From: Candidatus Pacearchaeota archaeon | GTDB lineage: Archaea > Nanobdellota > Nanobdellia > Pacearchaeales > GW2011-AR1 | NCBI GenBank assembly: GCA_002688875.1 | Contig: NZDU01000009.1 | Coordinates: 1 to 11,237, forward strand | Length of the DNA stretch: 11,237 bases | Direction of reading: 5' to 3' | In this document: piece by piece, positions 6,011 through 10,934 of the stretch | How the letters are laid out: every line of letters begins with the position of its first letter | Numbering within the stretch: the first letter of the stretch is position 1 | Position numbers and translations under genes: made by a program | Notes under the pieces: generated by a model | The model's database searches: none | Told to the model about the DNA's origin: nothing | What the model saw: the letters and a program-made list of their open reading frames with translations, nothing else

Positions 6011-6112
6011 ATGAATGAGAGGGTTTTGAGAGTTTTATATTATCTTGCCTGGGCTGTGGGTTTTTTTGCTGCAGGAGTTTTAATTTATGGTATTATTAGG
6101 TCATTAGGTTAG
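6011..6112 (+). CDS. Tiny single-helix membrane protein, 33 aa
   Basis: The gene is preceded by one of the best ribosome-binding sites in the window (GGGAGGTGA, 5998-6006), which decides the start. The product begins M-N-E-R-V-L-R-V-L-Y-Y-L-A-W and continues as a single membrane helix (about 7-29) to I-I-R-S-L-G, with basic residues at both ends. It ends one base before the next gene, which itself ends one base before the peptidase gene, so the three form one unit. I recognise no family. A role next to a prepilin peptidase suggests a small partner or assembly helper, but this is inference from position only. Confidence 0.6.
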   Translation: MNERVLRVLYYLAWAVGFFAAGVLIYGIIRSLG

Positions 6113-6113
6113 G

Positions 6114-6320
6114 ATGATTTTTAATATTGATTTGTTAAATTGGTTCGGTAATTTTATAAATTTCTTGATCCTTGCTTTCATAGCAATAAATATTGTGAAT
6201 ACTCAATGTTTTAATCTGTTTGAGATGAGTTTGTCTCTTATTGGGTTGTTGAGTTCGATATTTATCCAGATAGTTTCGATGGTAATAAAAGAGAATTTGA
6301 AAAGAGGTAGAATGATGTAA
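6114..6320 (+). CDS. Small two-helix membrane protein, 68 aa
   Basis: The start lies one base after the preceding stop, and the end lies one base before the peptidase start. The sequence (M-I-F-N-I-D-L-L-N-W-F-G-N-F) shows two hydrophobic segments, about 11-30 and 37-59, joined by N-T-Q-C-F-N-L-F-E-M, and ends in a basic tail (K-E-N-L-K-R-G-R-M-M) likely on the cytoplasmic side. A hairpin in the membrane is the natural reading. The family is unknown; the tight three-gene unit with the peptidase is the best clue to its job. Confidence 0.65.
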   Translation: MIFNIDLLNWFGNFINFLILAFIAINIVNTQCFNLFEMSLSLIGLLSSIFIQIVSMVIKENLKRGRMM

Positions 6321-6321
6321 G

Positions 6322-7167
6322 ATGTTAATTGATGAAATGAATTTGTTTCTTGTAGTGTTGGGTTTGGTTTGGATAGTTGGGGCGATACTTCAGGATCTTC
6401 GAAGGAGGGAAGTGGATAATATATGGAACTTTAGTTTGATAGGGGTTGCGTTGGCTTATAGGTTGGCTGTTAGCGTGGATGTTGGAAGTTATTGGTTTTT
6501 TGTTAATGGATTGGTTGGGTTTTTGGTGTTTTTGGTTTTGGGTAATTTGTTTTATCATATGAGGATGTTTGCAGGAGGGGATGCTAAGTTGTTGATTGCT
6601 TTAGGTGCGATATTGCCTTTGAGTTTTGATTGGATTGTTAATTTTAAGATATTTGGGTGGTTTGTGTTGTTGTTTTTGTTTGGGGGTTCGATTTATGTTT
6701 TTGTTTGGTCATTGGTTTTGGTTGTTTTGAATTTTAAGAAGTTTGTTAGGGAGTTTGGGAAACAAGTTCGTGCGAATAAGAGGATTTTTTATTTGAGTTG
6801 GTTGTTTGTGCTTATTTGGTTTGTTGGGAGTTATTTTGTTTTTAGTGAGTTTGTTTTATTGGGGCTTGTGTTTTTGCTGTTTCCTATTTTGTTTGTTTTT
6901 GCTAAGAGTGTTGAGGAGAGTTGTATGATTAGAGCTGTTGAGCCTTCAAGGTTGACGGAAGGGGAGTGGTTGTATGAGGATATATTTGTTGGGGGTAAAA
7001 AGATAAAGGGTAAGTGGGAAGGAGTTAGTGCGAGTGAGTTGAGGTTGATTAGGGAGAAGTATCGGAGGAAAGTTTTGATTAAGATTGGGATTCCGTTTAC
7101 TCCGGGGTTTCTGATTGGGTTTTTGTTGTTGATTGGGTTGGATTGGTTTGGGTTAATTGGGTTTTAG
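6322..7167 (+). CDS. Archaeal A24 prepilin peptidase with C-terminal Arc_PepC-type domain, 281 aa
   Basis: This is a membrane aspartic protease that removes class III signals from prepilin-like proteins on the cytoplasmic face. The two catalytic aspartates of the A24 family are visible. The first is Asp25 in I-L-Q-D-L-R-R-R-E-V-D-N, after the first membrane helix, matching the D-x-x-x-R-x-I-x-N pattern. The second is Asp87 in F-A-G-G-D-A-K-L, the G-x-G-D-type motif. About eight hydrophobic segments follow one another. Residues 210-281 (E-G-E-W-L-Y-E-D-I-F-V-G-G-K, G-V-S-A-S-E-L-R-L-I, G-I-P-F-T-P-G-F-L-I-G-F) match the C-terminal domain known from archaeal members (Arc_PepC). The gene lies downstream of about ten likely substrates. 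Met6 (6337) is an alternative start. Its stop overlaps the stop of the convergent gene. Confidence 0.92.
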   Translation: MLIDEMNLFLVVLGLVWIVGAILQDLRRREVDNIWNFSLIGVALAYRLAVSVDVGSYWFFVNGLVGFLVFLVLGNLFYHMRMFAGGDAKLLIALGAILPLSFDWIVNFKIFGWFVLLFLFGGSIYVFVWSLVLVVLNFKKFVREFGKQVRANKRIFYLSWLFVLIWFVGSYFVFSEFVLLGLVFLLFPILFVFAKSVEESCMIRAVEPSRLTEGEWLYEDIFVGGKKIKGKWEGVSASELRLIREKYRRKVLIKIGIPFTPGFLIGFLLLIGLDWFGLIGF

Positions 7168-7445
7168 GGTTGTTCTTGAGGTCTTTCTTGATAAGCTATT
7201 CTTATTTCAGAACCGTACATAGGGACATTCATTTCTGGAAGTCCTCCTGTTGTTGAGGGATATGCTCTGCCAAAAATAATGTCATTTACTTGTTGCGGAT
7301 CTTTTGCAGCATCTTTATGTATTACACAGCTTTTAACTAATGAGAATATTTGAGGATGGTCAACACTATTTAAAAATCCTTCAAGTTCACTATTTGAGAC
7401 GTTTGAATCAAAAGTTCTTATTTTATAAGGCCTATCTTCAGTCAT
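7164..7445 (-). CDS. Hypothetical protein, 93 aa
   Basis: I do not recognise this protein. It is soluble, without signal or membrane segment, and begins M-T-E-D-R-P-Y-K-I-R-T-F-D-S-N. It has a helical stretch (S-E-L-E-G-F-L-N-S-V), a Cys in K-S-C-V-I-H-K-D, and a Gly/Pro-rich part (Y-P-S-T-T-G-G-L-P-E-M-N-V-P-M-Y-G). A TATA-like run ends the upstream region at leaderless distance, which supports the ATG at 7445. Its base use is balanced, unlike the strongly skewed genes on both sides, which may point to later arrival or a different constraint. It converges on the peptidase gene with overlapping stop codons. Confidence 0.65.
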   Translation of the reverse strand: MTEDRPYKIRTFDSNVSNSELEGFLNSVDHPQIFSLVKSCVIHKDAAKDPQQVNDIIFGRAYPSTTGGLPEMNVPMYGSEIRIAYQERPQEQP

Positions 7446-7466
7446 GTGATTTTGATATAAATTAGC

Positions 7467-7479
7467 TTTATATATATTT
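7467..7479 (-). promoter_or_regulatory. TATA box for the 93-aa - strand gene
   Basis: The + strand run TTTATATATATTT reads AAATATATATAAA on the - strand, centred about 28 bases before the ATG at 7445. This fits a leaderless transcript. It lies between the gene's start and the end of the upstream HIT-fold gene. Confidence 0.5.
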
Positions 7480-7484
7480 GTATT

Positions 7485-8138
7485 CTAAGGAATCCTAAAA
7501 CTTATTTCGGGTAGGTTCTTTCCTTTCTTTTTTGTTGGTTCTCTTTTTGATCTGGTTTTTAGTTGGAGTTTTTCTTGGAGTTTTTTGAGATCTTCTTCGT
7601 TGGCTTTTGTTTTGTTTAATGGCTGTTCTTTGTAGACTGGGATTATGTTTATTGCTGGGTAGTCTTGGAATTGGAATGTTTCTATTTTGATTTCTTCGGG
7701 TTTTAGTTTGCTTTTGATACGTTTGGCTATTTTTTGGGCTAGGGAGAATGCTGTTTTAGGGATTTTTTCTATTGTGGTTTTTGTTTTGGGTAAGACTATG
7801 CAGTGGCCTTTTGATAATGGGTTGAGTTCTAGGATGGCTAGGGCTTTTGGGTTCTCGTCTATTTTGTGGCTTGGAATTTCGCCTTTGATTATTGATTCGA
7901 AGATTGGGGTTTCTGGGCCTGTTTGTTGTTCTTGTCCTTCGCTTGCTGTTGCGGGGCCTTGTTGTAAGCCTTGGTCTGTTACTTGGATGTTTTGTTGTTT
8001 TAAGAAAGCTTCTAGGCCTGCATCATCGAGGGTTTCTATGTGTTTTTTTATTTGATCTTTGTTTTCGTTTGGGAGTTGTTCTACTTGTGCTAGTAACTGA
8101 GATTTGATGTTTTTTGCTTGTTCTTCTGTGAATGCCAT
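7485..8138 (-). CDS. HIT-fold protein lacking the histidine triad, 217 aa
   Basis: Residues 78-168 follow the HIT (histidine triad) nucleotide-hydrolase fold: P-I-F-E-S-I-I-K-G-E-I-P-S-H-K-I corresponds to the usual C-I-F-C-x-I-I-x-G-E-I-P-S start, and A-I-L-E-L-N-P-L-S-K-G-H-C-I-V-L-P-K to the central strands. The catalytic H-x-H-x-H-x-x-P segment is replaced by Y-P-A-I-N-I-I-P (160-167), so all three histidines are absent, and the two N-terminal Cys of zinc-binding members are also missing. It is therefore probably not a standard AMP-lysine hydrolase and may bind a ligand or partner instead. A helical N-terminal region (1-50) with a Gln-rich linker (55-77), and a basic C-terminal tail (R-S-K-R-E-P-T-K-K-K-G-K), are additions to the usual core. 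The start at 8138 is supported by a TATA box 27 bases upstream. Confidence 0.8.
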   Translation of the reverse strand: MAFTEEQAKNIKSQLLAQVEQLPNENKDQIKKHIETLDDAGLEAFLKQQNIQVTDQGLQQGPATASEGQEQQTGPETPIFESIIKGEIPSHKIDENPKALAILELNPLSKGHCIVLPKTKTTIEKIPKTAFSLAQKIAKRIKSKLKPEEIKIETFQFQDYPAINIIPVYKEQPLNKTKANEEDLKKLQEKLQLKTRSKREPTKKKGKNLPEISFRIP

Positions 8139-8158
8139 GATTGTAGTAAGGATTATTG

Positions 8159-8170
8159 TTTTTTATAATT
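8159..8170 (-). promoter_or_regulatory. TATA box for the HIT-fold gene
   Basis: On the - strand this reads AATTATAAAAAA, centred about 27 bases before the ATG at 8138, and fits leaderless transcription. It sits just downstream (in - strand terms) of the inverted repeat at 8178-8239. Confidence 0.5.
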
Positions 8171-8177
8171 ATTGATT

Positions 8178-8239
8178 CCTCCAACTGGGTTAATACTCTG
8201 GGATCTTGCTCCGAGGCGGTGGGGCACATAAGTTGGAGG
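8178..8239. repeat. Inverted repeat with 9-bp perfect stem and 44-base G-rich loop
   Basis: CCTCCAACT (8178-8186) is exactly complementary to AGTTGGAGG (8231-8239). The 44 bases between can form further short pairings, for example CCG/CGG at about 8211-8219. The stretch is more GC-rich than its surroundings and stands just outside the HIT-gene promoter. It directly abuts a second inverted repeat (8240-8296). It could be a structured RNA, part of a small mobile-derived repeat, or a transcription-end structure for the aEF-1beta gene. I could not match it to tRNA or any RNA family I know. Confidence 0.5.
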
Positions 8240-8296
8240 TTAAAAATACCTCGTAGCTTGCTGCGAAGTGAGCGAAGCGAACGATGGGATTTTTAA
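8240..8296. repeat. Imperfect palindrome bounded by TTAAAAAT/ATTTTTAA
   Basis: Eight outer base pairs (8240-8247 with 8289-8296) enclose further matching blocks: CC/GG, TCGT with ACGA, and CTTGCT with AGCGAAG, with a few bulges, around a loop GCGAAGTG. Read on the - strand, it is a long hairpin followed by a T-run (TATTTTTAA), which could end transcription of the aEF-1beta gene. The GCGAAGCGAACG-type core looks like an interspersed repeat, but only one copy is in the window. Confidence 0.5.
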
Positions 8297-8313
8297 TGGT
8301 TAGAAGTATTAGG

Positions 8314-8341
8314 TTTATCCGAATGCTCGTCTAAAATCTGT
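8314..8341 (-). pseudogene. Duplicated 3' end of the aEF-1beta gene (28-base perfect copy)
   Basis: These 28 bases are identical to 8391-8418, which encode the last residues of aEF-1beta (T-D-F-R-R-A-F-G) and its TAA stop. The copy lies 77 bases further along in the direction of that gene's transcription. Read in the same frame, the bases before it give an N-L-G-V-F-W-T-D-F-R-R-A-F-G-like end, with a stop codon a little further upstream, so no complete gene exists. It is best seen as a remnant of a partial duplication or of replacement of the gene's end. Confidence 0.6.
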
Positions 8342-8390
8342 CCAAAAGACACCAAGGTTTCTTTTGCGAATCTTCCTTTAAATTAGTGAT

Positions 8391-8418
8391 TTTATCCGAA
8401 TGCTCGTCTAAAATCTGT
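8391..8418 (-). repeat. Second (in-gene) copy of the 28-base direct repeat
   Basis: It covers the final codons and stop of the aEF-1beta gene plus one base after it. It is identical to 8314-8341 in the same orientation. The identity stops sharply on both sides. Confidence 0.85.
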
Positions 8419-8664
8419 TGTTTCTGCGGAGTTTACGCCTTCGATGGTCTTGAGTTTTTCTTCGAAGGGATCTGTTTCTAGGGATTCGTCGATTGAGAAG
8501 CTGGCTGAAAGTGAGATGATGCCGAAGGCTACTGGTTCTTTTTGGAATTGAGGGGATTTGCCTTCTAGGCTTTCTATGACTTGTTTTGCTTTTGCTTCTA
8601 CTTCTTCCAGATTTGTTTCTGGGGATTCTGGCATCATTTTTATTGTTAGTAGTGCTGTTCCCAT
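8392..8664 (-). CDS. ef1b: Archaeal elongation factor 1-beta (aEF-1beta), 90 aa
   Basis: This is the guanine-nucleotide exchange factor that recharges EF-1A with GTP in archaeal translation. The 90-residue product has the usual size and the family's recognisable start M-G-T-A-L-L-T-I-K-M-M-P-E-S-P-E-T-N-L-E-E and end E-G-V-N-S-A-E-T-T-D-F-R-R-A-F-G, with A-F-G-I-I-S-L-S-A in the centre. The start at 8664 is chosen from this alignment; an upstream TTG at 8694 would add ten residues that the family lacks. The leader contains a 16-base perfect palindrome (8672-8687) directly before the start. The gene is divergent from RPA, sharing about 200 bases of promoter region, and its last codons are duplicated downstream. 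Confidence 0.93.
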   Translation of the reverse strand: MGTALLTIKMMPESPETNLEEVEAKAKQVIESLEGKSPQFQKEPVAFGIISLSASFSIDESLETDPFEEKLKTIEGVNSAETTDFRRAFG

Positions 8665-8671
8665 CTCGTAT

Positions 8672-8687
8672 GAAAACCTAGGTTTTC
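8672..8687. promoter_or_regulatory. 16-base perfect palindrome just before the aEF-1beta start
   Basis: GAAAACCTAGGTTTTC is fully self-complementary. It ends 8 bases before the ATG at 8664 and lies between that start and the likely TATA box near 8729. It could be an operator for a dimeric regulator or a short hairpin in the leader; no regulator can be named. Confidence 0.4.
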
Positions 8688-8720
8688 CTAACAAGTCACC
8701 TTTCCTAGTTAGTAACCTAT

Positions 8721-8735
8721 GGTTATTATAATTTA
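8721..8735 (-). promoter_or_regulatory. TATA-like element for aEF-1beta
   Basis: The - strand reads AAATTATAATAACC, placing a start site near 8703 and a leader of about 39 bases with the palindrome inside. A second, symmetric TTTATAAAT at 8748-8757 could serve either direction. Confidence 0.4.
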
Positions 8736-8797
8736 TTGCGGGGTTGGTTTATAAATATGTTGGTTTGGATTTTATGTTGTTTTGATTAACCATAATT

Positions 8798-8806
8798 CTT
8801 ATAAAG
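8798..8806 (+). promoter_or_regulatory. TATA box for the RPA transcript
   Basis: CTTATAAAG is centred about 25 bases before the ATG at 8827, which opens an 11-codon mini-ORF. At leaderless spacing the transcript would begin with that ORF, not with RPA itself. Confidence 0.45.
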
Positions 8807-8826
8807 AAAAATGGGTTGGGTTGATT

Positions 8827-8862
8827 ATGAAAAGGGATGTAAATAATTATTGGGATTTGTGA
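8827..8862 (+). CDS. Possible 11-codon leader ORF directly before RPA
   Basis: ATG 8827 begins M-K-R-D-V-N-N-Y-W-D-L and stops at TGA 8860-8862, immediately followed by the ATG of RPA in the same frame. A TATA box lies at leaderless distance from this ATG, and no convincing Shine-Dalgarno motif precedes RPA. Translation of RPA by re-initiation after this peptide is plausible. It may equally be an accidental ORF in the 5' leader. Confidence 0.35.
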   Translation: MKRDVNNYWDL

Positions 8863-9795
8863 ATGGAAGGAAATTATGAGAATTTGGTCGAGTTTATTGC
8901 TCAGGGTTCTGGGTTGGGGGTTGATGAGATTATTCGGAAGATTGAGGCTAAGCAGGCTAAGCTTTCGGGGTTGATAAGTAAGGAGGGGGCTGCGCAGGTT
9001 ATTGCGGCTGAGTTGAATATTAGTTTTGATAAACAGATGGTTAAAATTTCGCATTTGGTTCCGGGGATGAGGAAGATAAATATTGTTGGGAAGATTGTAG
9101 ATTTGAATCCGGTGAAGGAGTATAATAAGAATGGGAGGAGTGGTAGGATTGGGGTTTTTACGCTTGCGGATGATACGAGTAATATAAGGACGGTTTTGTG
9201 GGATGAGAATCATATTAATTTGATTGATAAGAAGGAGTTGGTTGAGGAGGGCGTGGTTGAGATTGGGAATGCCAGTATAAGAAATGGAGAGTTGCATTTA
9301 GGGAGTTTTTCGGAGATAAAAACTAGTGATAAGAATGTTGGGGAGGTTGTTCTTGAAAAACCAGTACTTACTAAGAAGATTAAGGATTTTAATGTGAGTG
9401 ATAATGTTTCGGCAAGGGCGTTTATTGTTCAGATGTTTGAGCCGAAGTTTTTTAATGTTTGTCCAGAATGTAGGCGGAAGGTTAGTGAGGCTGGGGAGTG
9501 TAATGATCATGGGAAGGTTGTGAGTGAGAAAAGGTCGTTGTTGAGTTTTGTGGTGGATGATGGGAGTGAGAGTATTAGGTCGACTTTATTTTCGGATGTT
9601 TTGGAGAAGATTATGAGTAAGGAAGAGATTGAGGATGGTGAGTTGTTTGCTAAGAAGAAAGGGGAGATGATGGGGAAGGAGTTGATTGTTAGTGGGAATG
9701 TGAGGAGGAATCAGATGTTTGATAGTAATGATTTTGTGGTTAGTGAGATGAAGGATGTTGATATTGATCAATTGGTTGAGGAGTTGGAGAAGTAG
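8863..9795 (+). CDS. rpa: Replication protein A (single-stranded DNA-binding), OB folds and zinc finger, 310 aa
   Basis: The protein binds and protects single-stranded DNA in archaeal replication and repair. After a helical N-terminal part (about 1-60) comes an OB-fold: G-M-R-K-I-N-I-V-G-K-I-V-D-L-N-P-V-K-E-Y (68-87), G-R-I-G-V-F-T-L-A-D-D-T (94-105), and I-R-T-V-L-W-D-E (108-115). A second OB-like part begins near 180 and is interrupted by a zinc finger C-P-E-C-x9-C-N-D-H (C200, C203, C213, H216), with L-L-S-F-V-V-D-D-G-S-E-S-I-R (226-239) after it. This layout is typical of archaeal RPA large-subunit proteins. A stop lies directly upstream in frame, so ATG 8863 is the first start available to this ORF. 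It is transcribed away from aEF-1beta, and a gene with an acidic tail follows. Confidence 0.92.
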   Translation: MEGNYENLVEFIAQGSGLGVDEIIRKIEAKQAKLSGLISKEGAAQVIAAELNISFDKQMVKISHLVPGMRKINIVGKIVDLNPVKEYNKNGRSGRIGVFTLADDTSNIRTVLWDENHINLIDKKELVEEGVVEIGNASIRNGELHLGSFSEIKTSDKNVGEVVLEKPVLTKKIKDFNVSDNVSARAFIVQMFEPKFFNVCPECRRKVSEAGECNDHGKVVSEKRSLLSFVVDDGSESIRSTLFSDVLEKIMSKEEIEDGELFAKKKGEMMGKELIVSGNVRRNQMFDSNDFVVSEMKDVDIDQLVEELEK

Positions 9796-9828
9796 TTAGC
9801 TTGAGATAGTTAATTTGGTGGGATAATG

Positions 9829-9837
9829 TTTATATAG
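9829..9837 (+). promoter_or_regulatory. TATA box, leaderless spacing to ATG 9860
   Basis: TTTATATAG is centred about 27 bases before the ATG at 9860, and no Shine-Dalgarno motif lies between. This fits a leaderless transcript separate from RPA. Confidence 0.55.
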
Positions 9838-9859
9838 TGGTTCTAGACTTGTTTTTTGT

Positions 9860-10324
9860 ATGATTGAAGATTATCCAACTGCTGAGATTTCTTTTAAAGG
9901 TTATATTAAAAGAGAGTATGTTAAAGATTTAATTATTAGCGTGGCTAGTGATGCTGGTCTTGAAGTTAAAGTAACTGAGGATATTCCTCTTAGCACATTT
10001 ACAAGGAATGGGGATGCTAGAAAGAGTAAGATTGTGGAGAATTCTCCTTTGACTAAAATTATTATTTATCCTAAGAAAGGAAATGATAAGGAAATTGTTT
10101 CATTTATGAAGGTTAAGTATAATCCGTTATATGGGCAGGGGGGGTTTTATTTTGAGGTTGTAGATCTTACTGAAGGGTCTGTTAATAGATATCTAAGAAA
10201 GATGGATAAAAAGGTTAATGAGACTGAAGGTATTTATATGACTCAAGAAAGTGTTGCTGAATTTGATGAAGGAGAAGAGGAAGATGATTTTGGAGAGGAT
10301 GATAGAGAGGATGTCGAATTTTAA
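9860..10324 (+). CDS. Hypothetical protein with acidic C-terminal tail, 154 aa
   Basis: I do not recognise the family. The first about 125 residues look like a compact alpha/beta domain without membrane segments or cysteines: A-E-I-S-F-K-G-Y-I-K-R-E-Y, L-I-I-S-V-A-S-D-A-G-L, T-K-I-I-I-Y-P-K-K-G, F-Y-F-E-V-V-D-L. Residues 135-154 are a strongly acidic tail ending in D-D-R-E-D-V-E-F. Acidic tails ending in a hydrophobic residue are known as partner-docking tails of single-stranded DNA-binding proteins, and RPA is the neighbour, but any such role here is inference. The gene is richer in A/T codons than RPA and has its own leaderless-type promoter. Confidence 0.75.
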   Translation: MIEDYPTAEISFKGYIKREYVKDLIISVASDAGLEVKVTEDIPLSTFTRNGDARKSKIVENSPLTKIIIYPKKGNDKEIVSFMKVKYNPLYGQGGFYFEVVDLTEGSVNRYLRKMDKKVNETEGIYMTQESVAEFDEGEEEDDFGEDDREDVEF

Positions 10325-10357
10325 GTTTAGCATGAGATACTAAGATTTATTAATTTG

Positions 10358-10366
10358 ATTTAATAG
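10358..10366 (+). promoter_or_regulatory. Weak TATA-like element before the YdjM-like gene
   Basis: ATTTAATAG is centred about 22 bases before ATG 10384; TTTATTAAT at about 10347-10355 is an alternative at 33 bases. Neither is ideal. Confidence 0.25.
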
Positions 10367-10383
10367 TTTAGATTGGTGTTAAA

Positions 10384-10836
10384 ATGTTAATTAGAACTCA
10401 CGTTATGTTTGCGATATTTTTGGTGTTGATATTTTTTCAACATGTTAGTAATGGGTTTCTTTTCTTAGTTATGGTTTTGGTTGGGACTGTGGTTCCGGAT
10501 CTTGATACGAATAGGTCGAGTTATGGTAGGCATTTGATATTTAGACCGATGCAGTTTTTTATGAAGCATAGGGGGGTTTTGCATAGTTTTACTACGGCTG
10601 CTTTGTTGTCGTTGTTGATTGCGGTGTTTTATCCTGTTGCTAGTTTTGGGTTCTTTTTGGGTTATGTTGGGCATTTGATTATGGATAGTTTTACTCCGGA
10701 TGGGATAAGGCCGCTTTGGCCTTTGAAGTATGGGAGTGTTGGGCCGGTTCGTACGGGGGGTAGGTTGGAAGAGACTTTGTTTTTTGTTATGGTGTTTGTG
10801 AATATTTTGGTGTTTATTGGGTTTTATATGTTGTGA
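10384..10836 (+). CDS. YdjM/DUF457-like membrane-bound metal-dependent hydrolase, 150 aa
   Basis: This is a small polytopic membrane protein with the conserved polar residues of the YdjM family spread between helices: R-T-H (H6) at the start, V-V-P-D-L-D (36-41), K-H-R-G-V-L-H-S (61-68), and G-H-L-I-M-D-S-F-T-P-D-G-I-R-P-L-W-P (96-113). These His/Asp residues are presumed metal ligands. About four membrane helices are seen (8-20, 25-38, 70-100, 130-149). Members are annotated as predicted membrane hydrolases; substrates are largely unknown (the E. coli namesake is LexA-regulated). It stands between RPA-linked genes and RadA, but that position alone does not prove a DNA-repair role. The sequence looks intact. 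Confidence 0.85.
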   Translation: MLIRTHVMFAIFLVLIFFQHVSNGFLFLVMVLVGTVVPDLDTNRSSYGRHLIFRPMQFFMKHRGVLHSFTTAALLSLLIAVFYPVASFGFFLGYVGHLIMDSFTPDGIRPLWPLKYGSVGPVRTGGRLEETLFFVMVFVNILVFIGFYML

Positions 10837-10865
10837 ATGAGTTGGATAAGGTTATAGGAGTAAAT

Positions 10866-10934
10866 ATGTTTTTGATGTTGGTAATGCTTATAAGTTGTTC
10901 TTGGCTGGGTTGGATATGGTGGAAAAAAAGGTAG
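10866..10934 (+). CDS. Possible 22-aa membrane peptide overlapping the RadA start
   Basis: ATG 10866 has GGAG (10857-10860) five bases before it, and the frame runs 22 codons to TAG at 10934, reading M-F-L-M-L-V-M-L-I-S-C-S-W-L then G-W-I-W-W-K-K-R. It is one hydrophobic helix with an aromatic belt and basic end, as in real small membrane peptides. It overlaps the first codons of RadA in another frame and contains the RadA TATA box, so it may be chance. Confidence 0.3.
   Translation: MFLMLVMLISCSWLGWIWWKKR
10887..10894 (+). promoter_or_regulatory. TATA box for radA
   Basis: CTTATAAG is centred about 26 bases before ATG 10916, the leaderless distance. This supports translation from 10916, and hence the long N-terminal extension. 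Confidence 0.45.

Noticed and set aside
7687..8107. + strand frames inside the HIT-fold gene
   Set aside because: Low-complexity shadows of a recognisable - strand protein.
8023..8229. 68-codon - strand frame starting M-C-P-T-A-S-E-Q-D-P
   Set aside because: It runs through the inverted repeat and the HIT promoter and overlaps the HIT N-terminus in another frame; no family features.
8178..8239. Possible 5S rRNA or tRNA fragment
   Set aside because: A stretch like GGGTTAATACT recalls 5S rRNA, but the flanking helices, length and conserved loops are missing, and no T-arm or anticodon arm can be drawn.
8665..8694. N-terminal extension of aEF-1beta from TTG 8694
   Set aside because: The family begins at M-G-x-x-x-x-x-I-K, matching ATG 8664; the extension runs through the palindromic leader.
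8860..8862. TGA read as an amino acid, joining the mini-ORF to RPA
   Set aside because: Several genes in the window end in TGA at positions fixed by overlaps, so the standard code is the simplest reading.
8749..9297. 182-codon - strand frame opposite RPA
   Set aside because: Its product is an Ile/Asn/Leu-rich string typical of the complement of G/T-rich coding sequence; the + strand encodes a clear RPA.
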